Positions 56,362-64,000 of a stretch of 64,000 nt of DNA are shown here, piece by piece (the first letter of the stretch is position 1; each line of letters starts with the position of its first letter). Source of the DNA: Vicia villosa (Eukaryota > Streptophyta > Magnoliopsida > Fabales > Fabaceae); contig NC_081181.1 of NCBI RefSeq assembly GCF_029867415.1, positions 69,722,144-69,786,143 on the forward strand. Direction: 5' to 3'. The notes under the pieces were generated by a model that saw only the letters and a list, made by a program, of their open reading frames with translations, had not been told where the DNA came from and ran no database searches. The position numbers and the translations under genes were made by a program.

Positions 56362-57335
56362 TCACGCCATCTCTGAGCATATTCCTTGAAGGATTCCTTC
56401 TCTTTCTGCATCATAGCTCGCAATTGATCCCTATCAGGAGCCATGTCCACATTATACTTGTATTATTTCACAAACGCCTCAGCTAAGTCATTAAAAGTGC
56501 GAATATGGGTGCTATCAAGGCCCATATACCACTTATAAGCAGCTCCAGTCAAACTGTCTTGGAAATAATGGATCAACAGACGTTGATCATCAGTGTGAGT
56601 GGACATCTTCCTTACATACATCACCAGATGTGCCTGGGGACAGGAATTTCCTTTATACTTCTCAAATTCAGGCAGTTTGAACTTAGCAGGTACTTTCACA
56701 TTGGGAACAAGGCAAAGATCATGCATGTTCTTTCCAAACAGTTCTTTCCCACGCAGGGCTTTCATTTCTTTCTGCAGTTCTTCAAACTGATCTTGGAAAC
56801 CATCCATTCTGTCATGAATTTCACTTTGAGCAGCATCATAAATGGGCTCTGGGACAAAAGGACCAGTATGAACAATAGGAGATGTGTTGACCATAACAGG
56901 AGTCAACGGACGAGTCATCTCAGGAACAGACAAATAACCTTCAGGCATGCCCCAGGGATATCCATTAGGCATACGTTGCTGAGTAGCACCAGCAGGAACA
57001 GCAGGAATTGTTGTAGCAGCAATTTCAGAAATCACAGTGGTCTGACCCTGAGCTTGTGCATTGGGAGGAGGAACTTGATTCTGATTCTGAGTCTGATTCT
57101 GAGCAGCCATCAATGTCTCAATCAAAGCAGTGAGACGATCCACACCAGATCTCAAAGTAACAACCTCTTCACGTAACTCACGATTCTCTTGTTCAAGACC
57201 TTCCATCTTCTTCTTGCAGTTGGCTCGAGTGTTATACCGGTGAGACAGCTTGATTTTGTATGAAGAACACTGAATAAGAGCTCGGGAATACTCTTGGGAG
57301 CAAGACCAAAATGCAGAATGATGCATGAAATGCAA
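56362..57335 (-). pseudogene. gag-pro: B gag, 5' segment, interrupted by G2
   Basis: N-terminal coiled coil (EGLEQENRELREEVVTLRSG), a Gln/Asn/Pro-rich linker, and the first half of the capsid domain (KLPEFEKYKGNSCPQAHLVMYVRKM, YFQDSLTGAAYKWYM). The most plausible start is the Met of MEGLEQEN near 57207; the longer frame extends to 57335. An in-frame TAA at 56463-56465 replaces a Gln codon. The frame then continues to the G2 TSD at 56362 and resumes at 42247. Confidence 0.9.
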
Positions 57336-57485
57336 TGCAAATGATTTTTATTTTTATTGGTTTTCAAGGAACTTTAAGACATTAATTGTAAACATTATCA
57401 AAAACAACATAACAACATTCTTCATTAATAATAGAAAAGCTTACAAAAGGATTTAAAGATCCAAAATTACAAAACAGAGGAAAAG

Positions 57486-59015
57486 CTAAAAACTAGAAGG
57501 GAACACTTCTGACGAAGATCCAACTCCTCTTTGCAGCTTCTTACGGAGCTTCTCCAACTCATCTTCATAAAAGGCCTTCAAATGAGCATTCTCGACCATC
57601 AACTTATCAGCAACTTCCTTCCATGCAACTGAATCTTCTTGTTGTCTCTTTCGCTTTTCTCCATGTTGTTGAAGCAACTCTTCTTGATGACGAATCTGAT
57701 CATCCTTTTCCATCAACCAACCATCTTGGATATCAAGCATTTCATCTTTTTCTTTCAAATGTATCTTCAACTCTTTGTTCTCAATTTCCGAAGCATGAAA
57801 CTTCTTCTCCCAAGCATCTCTTTCCGCTCTCAACTTAGCCACGAGCTCTAGATGCGCCTCATTACTTTCAACAGGAGTAGTGAAAGACAAAGGTGGAGTA
57901 ATGAGCAGAGAAGTTTCCTCAAGTAAATAAGGCATCTGAAAAGTGTGAGCTCTAGCTTGAACCCAATCAGTGTAGTCTTTGAGAGCAACACATTGTTTCG
58001 TTCCCAAATGTCTCTTCCTATCAATATGGTGCCAAGCACGCACAAACCGATTTCTCATATCCGAATTTCCATCTTGATTAAGATAGAAGATTCCTGACAC
58101 AAGAATACTAGCGGGTCTCTCCTTCATGGGGTAGCAAAATTGATGCCTTGCAAGAATGAGGTTGTAGGTAATTCCTCCTTGTATACCAAGAAGAGGTACA
58201 TTAGGAAATTCCCCACAACTATCAATAATCTCACCAATGTCATAAGCATGATTTTTCCAATGGATATTCCCATTAGTAAGAGGCATGATCTTCTGAGACC
58301 ATGAGAGACCATCAGGATTGTTCAAGAAATTCTTAGTCTGAGGTAAGTGCGAAATAAACCACTTATAGAGCAACGGAGTGCAACAGTTGATAAGTCCACC
58401 TTTCTTATCATTCCTACGGTGAATGGAATGATAAGTGTCCCCAAGCAAAGTAGGTACAGGATTCCCAATCATAAAGATCCGAATAGCATTAACATCGATA
58501 AAGTTGTCAATGTTGGGAAAGAGTATCAAACCATAGATGAGCAAGGCAAGAAATATCTCAAAAGCAATCATACTTACTTTACTAGCCAACATAGAAGCCT
58601 TTCCAATCAAGAACTTAGAAGTCAACCCCCAAATTCCTCCTTTTTTGGTCATATTTGCTTTTACATCTGATATTTTCAACTGAAGAAGCTCTGCTATCTC
58701 ATCAACCTGAGGCTCTTTCTCCAGACCACTAAACGGTATGTCATTCGTAACTGGAAAACTAATCCAATAAGAATACTCCTCCAAAGTGGGCATAAGCTGA
58801 TAATCAGGAAAGGTGAAACAATGATAAACCGGGTCATAAAACTGCACAAGAGTCTCAAGAATCCCCTTTTCCACTTTAGTCTTCAAGATAGAGATCAATT
58901 TCCCATAACGGTTTTTGAAGTTGTCAAGATTAGGAACCAAAGTTGCTAGCTCTTTCAACTCTTTTGCGCTTGAATTCCGGAAAGTGTACTTCTTGATGCT
59001 TCTCTTTTGATCCAT
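57486..59015 (-). CDS. B Ogre ORF1 protein (DUF7745-like)
   Basis: 509 residues from the Met at 59015 (ACCATGG context), open throughout although the rest of B is broken. It shares with A's ORF1 the blocks YHCFTFPDYQLMPTLEEYS, NPVPTLLGDTYHSIHRR, INCCTPLLYKWFISHLP and GEFPNVPLLGIQGGITYN. The C-terminal ~110 residues are a long coiled coil with a basic KRKRQQE patch, and the tail is Ser-rich. A CACAG lies just before the start codon, as in A. Function unknown; it probably acts with Gag or RNA. Longer C-terminus than A (447). Confidence 0.85.
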   Translation of the reverse strand: MDQKRSIKKYTFRNSSAKELKELATLVPNLDNFKNRYGKLISILKTKVEKGILETLVQFYDPVYHCFTFPDYQLMPTLEEYSYWISFPVTNDIPFSGLEKEPQVDEIAELLQLKISDVKANMTKKGGIWGLTSKFLIGKASMLASKVSMIAFEIFLALLIYGLILFPNIDNFIDVNAIRIFMIGNPVPTLLGDTYHSIHRRNDKKGGLINCCTPLLYKWFISHLPQTKNFLNNPDGLSWSQKIMPLTNGNIHWKNHAYDIGEIIDSCGEFPNVPLLGIQGGITYNLILARHQFCYPMKERPASILVSGIFYLNQDGNSDMRNRFVRAWHHIDRKRHLGTKQCVALKDYTDWVQARAHTFQMPYLLEETSLLITPPLSFTTPVESNEAHLELVAKLRAERDAWEKKFHASEIENKELKIHLKEKDEMLDIQDGWLMEKDDQIRHQEELLQQHGEKRKRQQEDSVAWKEVADKLMVENAHLKAFYEDELEKLRKKLQRGVGSSSEVFPSSF

Positions 59016-59778
59016 GGTACCTGTGATGTTTACAAAAAATGTCTCTAAGTTCCTTGAAAACCATTTGTGAATGTCATTTTTATGAATGCATGGTTTATGC
59101 ATCAATCACAATCAAGAGCACACAAGATCACAGCAAATCACACAAAATCACACAGTCCAGGTTCAAAGGTTCGACGTCACGAGCATGGAGCCATGGGACT
59201 ACCCATCCCACAAGGCGTGATCTAAGGAGTTTTGTACCTGCCAATCGGGTTCTACAAGGGTTCCCAGAGTTTTCAATCTTCTATCGGATATTACCGGCAC
59301 GCACAATTGCTCATGGGCGCCAACAATATGCCTAAAAAGATCTCGTCTGAGCGTAGTATCGCATGACAACAAGCTCAAATTGGTACTTGATCTTGTTTCT
59401 GCACTACATCCTAAAAAAGGCTTAATTGGTTAAAAAGGTTCTAGGCCATTCAGCTTCTACGGACACTCACTATTGAAAGTAATAGCGTTATCACGATGAT
59501 TCGTAACAACCTCTACTACCTTCCATGAGGCCTCCACTGATTGGGGTTCCACCATATGACGCTCATGGTAAGGATTGCTCCTGACATGCGACTATTGGTC
59601 TTACCACCTCCTATCTCAAGTTACTCACCAAAGTTCGGGTTAGAACTTTGTCTCATCACAGAGGAACCATCGAGCACCAAAAAGAAAAAAAAGAAAATAA
59701 CAAACAAAGCACACAACAATATATACGGATAAAAACACACAGATAAGCAAAAATAGGCTTAACACACTTAAAACTGGA
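59016..59778 (-). other. B 5' leader
   Basis: Untranslated leader between PBS and ORF1, similar in length to A's. No ORF of note; an A-rich tract (plus strand) near 59681-59705 is simple sequence. Confidence 0.65.
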
Positions 59779-59796
59779 TCCCCAGTGAAGTCGCCA
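59779..59796 (-). promoter_or_regulatory. B primer-binding site (Ogre type, variant)
   Basis: The minus strand reads TGGCGACTTCACTGGGGA, three differences from A's PBS and all in positions 9-11. It starts six bases inside the LTR boundary at 59803. Confidence 0.88.
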
Positions 59797-61017
59797 TTTT
59801 TCTGTAGCGGGGAAAATCTGATATCGAAGCCATAGGATTGACTCGAATCAATATTCCGTTTGAAATCGCCACCGCGCTTTATTGTTTCCAAAGGAAAAGG
59901 GAAAAGAACGAAAAACCCAAAGTGTGTTTTTAAAACAAAAAGAGATCTCAGGTACGGGTGTTGATTATATGAGGGGAAGGTTTAAAGCACCCCTCATATC
60001 TGTGGTACTCCACAGGAACCTTTTTGAAAATCTGTGTCGTGTGTGCTAAAAAAGGGTTTGTTTTATTTTTAAAATAAGCTCAGCAAGACTAAGTCTTGTG
60101 CCTACGTACCTCCTTGGTGCAATGGAGAAGTCAGAGCTAATGTAGTACCGCTTAAAGGGAAAACGGTTTTTTAAAACGAATAAACACTTTATCGTCGTCG
60201 GAGAGAAATACTCAGCCATTGATCTTGAGCATGAGAACAAATAAGTTCTTTGCATCGCAAATGAAAGAAGGGCTCCAACTCGGATAAAATCGACGAGTAT
60301 GCCACTAGCTCTCTCACGCGGAAAAGATCTCATTTTATCAATCAATTTCAAAATCGTGGGGTATAACCACTCGTTTCGACAATTAACAGTGTCTAAACTT
60401 TGAAGAAAAAGCCACTAAGGGCAAAAGATATTTTTAAAGAAAAAAGTTTTGAAAAGGTTGCAAACATAAGAAGGTTTTGTAAAAAGGGAGAAGATTTTGA
60501 AAATCTAAGAAGTGGGAGGAGATGAAGAGGCTATCCTAATGCGTAAAATAAAAGCTAAGGAGAGAAACGGTCTAACCAAATTAAGAAGCCAACACTTGAC
60601 ATTATGAGTCAAGGTAGATTTCCCATCCTTTGGAATATCAATACCAAACCAAAATTATCACTTGGGGATCCAGATGAACTTATTATCTTAGCACCACTTT
60701 GCATTAAGCACATTAAAATTCTGACGAAAATCGGGCAGAGTAACGGCTGTTTTCGGGTAAAATCCTTATCTCAATGCCTTGGAATTAACCATCAAGGGAT
60801 TTCAAGGAAACACCTGCATACACAAACAGACAACAATCCAATGCCAGACAGACAGAATAACAGCAGAGTAACAATAGAATAAGGGTCCAGAGGCATTAAG
60901 TCCATAAGTCCGAATCTCCAAAATGCTAGGGATAGTAACCAATAGTCCAAAAGAGAGCCTTATGTGTTTTTTAGATTTTGGTTATTTATTAGTGTTTTAG
61001 CATAAAAGTAAAGTATG

Positions 61018-61111
61018 GTCCAAGTGGACAAAAAGATAATGGCGGAAACATAAACATATGGTCCAAGTGGACAAAGAGAAAATAGCGGAATATAAAAACG
61101 TCCAAATGGAC
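61018..61111. repeat. Three GTCCA-N2-TGGAC palindromes
   Basis: GTCCAAGTGGAC at 61018-61029 and 61061-61072, GTCCAAATGGAC at 61100-61111, within loose ~40-bp repeats that also share ACAAAGAGAAAAT. Confidence 0.85.
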
Positions 61112-61847
61112 AAAGAGAAAATGGTGGAATGTAAATATGATGAAATGATAAAGTAAAGCATAAAGCGAGAAATATAAAGAGCAATATGATAAAGTGCGGA
61201 AATTAAAGTCAATTGTTAGATGTTAAAGATAACCATCTTGAAACATGTCAAATATGTTATCAAAGTTAGTAATGAAGATCGATGGTGAGTGAAGGATGTA
61301 CTCGGATTTAAATTCAATGGAACTTTATCAGAAGCTTGATAAAATAATAGCAACTACACGATAAATTTCCATAAGTCTTAAATCATCCGCATACAATTCT
61401 CTTCCATATTTGATCTTTTTATTCGGGACACGAAATATTGCGCTATGTTAAGCAGATCGCCAAGTGATTTATGTAGAAATCACCCTACAACGAGGCCGGT
61501 CAAAACTTTATGTGCTAATGCATGCGAGAGAAATGATATGTAGATCATTCTCCGAAAGCAATACCGCACGAAAAGAAAATAGGTAACGATCTAGTGTTTA
61601 CTAAGAATCCATAGAATTCTCAAAGTATTAAGACTTTCATCGATCAAAAGAAAAAAAAGAGAAGAAGAAGATAAAAATGCATAAAGTAAAATCAACTCAC
61701 ACTATCATTAATATCATTCATCTAATAGTATGGATTTGGTTCTTTCAAACCTATCAACATCCTAGATCCAATGATATTAATAAAGTGGAGGAAGTAGGAA
61801 ACCAAAACAAGCATAAAAAAGGCAAAAAAACCACATTCTGCCAGCAG

Positions 61848-61955
61848 GAAATCGATTTCATGCAGGGGGAAATCGATTTCCATAGTGCAGTTTTCAAAAA
61901 AAAAACAAGTTACGTTCAGCAGGAAATCGATTTCAGCCTTAAGGAAATCGATTTC
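61848..61955. repeat. GAAATCGATTTC palindromes, downstream group
   Basis: Four exact copies (61848-61859, 61869-61880, 61923-61934, 61944-61955) as two pairs, each pair 21 bases start to start. Confidence 0.95.
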
Positions 61956-62400
61956 GTCAGTGTAAATTTCAGCAAAAACATCATTTAAAGGCATGAAACT
62001 TGATTTGAACAAAAATACAAACACCTTATGATCACACATCAACTTGAGCACGAAATTTCCATCACAAAACCAGCAAATAGCACCAATATAGCATCAAAGA
62101 TGCATTGAACACAAGCAATAAAGATCTACATCATGGATCTAGCAAATTACCACTTCTTGAACAAAAGTCTTGGAGTAGCTTCAAGAGCAAGCACAAAGTG
62201 TGTAGATCCTTCAAATTTGGAGATGAACAACCAAAGAAAAGAGAGAAATGTAGGAGGTTTAGTTCAAAATTAGCAAGATTCAAGGTGAATCTCACTAATC
62301 TTATGAAAATGAACTTTGGGTGAGGGTTTTGGAAAGGGTGAGAAATGAATTTGCAAGCAATTTTTTGGCTCTCCAAGCTTGAGAAATGAGAGAGTAGAGG

Positions 62401-62412
62401 TCTCTATTTATA
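62401..62412 (-). promoter_or_regulatory. Putative TATA box of the B LTR
   Basis: The minus strand reads TATAAATAGAGA, very close to the D LTR box (TATAAATAGAGG). Confidence 0.7.
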
Positions 62413-62644
62413 GAATTGGAGCAAGAGTAGTGGTAGTTTGGTCTTTTTGCATTTGGTGATTAGCTTGTGTTTAATTGGTGATTAAAGTGGCATTTAAATG
62501 GTAAAAATGGTAAAATGAGGTTAAAATGGAATTAATGAAGGGAATTATTTTGATGAGGTGGAAAATTGGTAAAATGATCAAAGAAAAAGGTGCCAAAATG
62601 ATGTCAAGCTTCCCTCCTTATATTTTTTTGAATTTCGCCTTAAG

Positions 62645-62823
62645 GAAATCGATTTCCCCAGGAGTGAAATCAATTTCACTCTGTTCCAGAAGAGAATTTG
62701 GCGCAAAATACACTAGGGAAATTGATTTACCCAAAAGGGAAATCGATTTCATGTTGTCCAGAATGTGATTTTGTTGAAAATTGCTGCAGGAAAATCGATT
62801 TACCCAAGAGGGAAATCGATTTC
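62645..62823. repeat. GAAATCGATTTC palindromes, upstream group
   Basis: Six copies in three pairs (62645, 62666; 62718, 62739; ~62790, 62812), three exact and three with a changed centre or edge. Start-to-start spacing within pairs is again ~21 bases. Confidence 0.93.
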
Positions 62824-63092
62824 ATCAGTCCAAAATATGAAAAATGCCTTGTTTATTGCATGTCTTGGCTTGGTACCTACAAAACAAAAGCCTACAAAGA
62901 AACAAAGCAATATTTTTGGTATTTGGGTTAGTATAATATGCATACAAGATAAACAATCATTGGTGCTTGATGGTCCCTCTTATTGATGAGGTGAGTGCAA
63001 CACCACAAACAAAACTTCCAAGTGAAACTCTTGATTAATGATATAGGATATGAATGATATAGGATCTTAGGGTCAAAAATTGGGGTATGACA

Positions 63093-64000
63093 AGCTCCCT
63101 CATCATGTTGTTGTTTAGATTCGACCCGTTGTCAGTGATAATCCTGTTTGGAACCCCATACCGACATATGATGTCATGCTTGATGAACCGAGTGACTACT
63201 TATCTTGTCACGTTGGTGTAAGAAGCAGCTTCAACCCATTTGGTGAAATAATCTATGGCAACCAATATGAATCGGTGTCCATTTGAAGCTTTCGGTTCGA
63301 TAATCCCTATCATGTCAATCCCCCACATTGCGAACGGCCACGGTGATCTCAGAACGTTCAACGGATTTGGCGGTACATGTACTTTGTCAGCGGAAATCTG
63401 GCACTTGTGACATGTTCTTGCATATTGGAAACAGTCAGCTTCCATTGTTAACCAGTAATACCCTGTTCGCAGTATTTTTCTCGCCATTGAGTGTCCATTT
63501 GCATGGGTTCCGAAGGTTCCTTCGTGTACTTCTCTGATAATCTCCTTGGCCTCATTTTTATCCCCACACCTCAGTAACACCGAGTCGTAATTTTGTTTGT
63601 ACAGGATATTTCTGCTCAGGGAGAACTTAGCTGCCAACCTCCTTAGTGTCTTTTTATCAATCGTGGAGGTGTTCTCCGGGTATTCTTGTTTCTCCAAGTA
63701 CCTTCTGATATCGTGGTACCATGGTTTGTTGTCAGACTGCTCCTCGATTGTGAGACAATAAGCAGGCTCATCAAAGTGTCTAACCGTTATCCGTGGTTCG
63801 TGGTTTGGCCAGGTCACTTTGAACATAGAGGAAAGTGTTGCTAATGCGTCAACCATTTGATTTTCTTCCCTTGGGATATGAGTAAAAGTGATTGTCTCAA
63901 ACTCAGCCATTAACTCCATTATAAGGTCTCGATATGGGATCAGCTTTGAATCTCGAGTGTCCCATTCTTTGTTGACTTGGTGGATTACCAGTGCTGAATC
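63093..64000 (-). pseudogene. pol: C: Ogre pol fragment (RNase H end and integrase), split by B
   Basis: The minus strand encodes the end of the second RNase H (HIPREENQMVDALATLSS), the linker, the H2C2 finger (GTHANGHSMARK...CHKCQ) and the integrase core first Asp (WGIDMIG) and second Asp block (RIITDNGSNLNNN), where B's LTR begins at 63092. A TAA at 63200-63202 breaks the frame. The closest relative in the window is A's pol. The upstream part of C lies beyond 64000 and its downstream part is not present on B's other side in this window. Confidence 0.92.

Larger units (their letters stand above)
31124..63092 (-). mobile_element. B: minus-strand Ogre, 3' part missing, host of G1 and G2
   Basis: Minus-strand order from the right: LTR (59803-63092), PBS, ORF1, gag, G2 insertion, rest of gag-pro, intron carrying G1, then RT cut at 31124 by the end of A's LTR. 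RNase H, integrase, 3' UTR and 3' LTR are absent from the window. Removing G2 plus one TSD copy restores gag frame continuity. Three in-frame stops remain (56463, 40207, 31615), so B is dead. Its 5' LTR edge at 63092 lies inside the integrase gene of C. Confidence 0.92.
59803..63092 (-). repeat. B 5' LTR (3290 bp)
   Basis: On the minus strand it starts TGTCATACCCCAATTTTTG and ends CCCCGCTACA. It has a TATA box at 62401-62412, GAAATCGATTTC palindromes on both sides of it, three GTCCA-N2-TGGAC palindromes (61018-61111) and a PBS-like 11-mer in U5 (59861-59871, TGGCGATTTCA, 10 of 11 matching B's own PBS). The partner LTR is not in the window. Confidence 0.88.

Noticed and set aside
56505..57176. 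223-codon plus-strand ORF
   Set aside because: Shadow of B gag on the other strand; the gag frame has recognisable domain words and this one has none.

Overview
The window is non-genic plant DNA made almost entirely of nested LTR retrotransposons. I find no host gene. The most likely source is a large-genome legume of the pea/vetch/grass-pea type (tribe Fabeae). The basis is several Ogre-type (Ty3/gypsy, Tat lineage) elements with very long LTRs, a TGGCGACT... primer-binding site of the tRNA-Arg type reported for Ogre, an extra ORF1 before gag, and an intron between gag-pro and pol. The species is inference.

Layout, left to right. (1) 1-7437: a minus-strand Ty1/copia element (Sirevirus-like: multiple polypurine tracts, LTR palindrome array) with a broken gag, a deleted integrase and two ~99% identical LTRs; the left LTR runs off the window. 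(2) 7438-10939: 'F', the tail of a Ty3/gypsy LTR, a PBS and a non-coding interior, cut by the copia element. (3) 10940-12053: 'E', the start of an Ogre-like LTR containing a tRNA-like sequence. (4) 12054-31123: 'A', a complete plus-strand Ogre with open ORF1, gag-pro and pol, but with mosaic LTRs and no target-site duplication (TSD). (5) 31124-63092: 'B', a minus-strand Ogre whose 3' part is missing. It keeps part of RT, its intron, gag-pro, ORF1, PBS and 5' LTR, with three in-frame stops in gag-pro-pol. Two related non-autonomous Ty3/gypsy elements sit in B: G1 (32115-39768, TSD AAAAG) inside B's intron, and G2 (42253-56361, TSD TCACG) inside B's gag. G2 itself carries 'D', a 6.16-kb solo Ogre LTR (47055-53212, TSD GATGC). 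(6) 63093-64000: 'C', the integrase region of an older minus-strand Ogre into which B inserted.

Relative order from the nesting: C, then B, then G2 and G1, then D inside G2. LTR divergence by eye is about 3 substitutions for G1, about 18 for G2 and about 16 for the copia element. A is the only element here whose proteins all look intact, so it is the only candidate autonomous element. G1, G2 and the copia copy must have been mobilised in trans.

The most interesting signal is not a gene. Several non-coding stretches hold arrays of inverted repeats in which the loop is nearly constant and the stem changes from copy to copy while staying self-complementary, G-U wobbles included. These are the A 3'-UTR (25591-25730, with a GAAA tetraloop), the F LTR (8140-8514) and two families in the D LTR (50355-50843 and 50921-52680). 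In addition, unrelated LTR families here each carry arrays of short self-complementary words, usually CpG-centred and in close pairs: GGTCGACC in copia, CGCG-C-CGCG in G1/G2, GAAATCGATTTC in B, and a decayed GAAATC pair in F. In both A and B the gag-pro stop codon lies inside the 5' splice site of the gag-pro/pol intron, so splicing decides between Gag-Pro and Gag-Pro-Pol.
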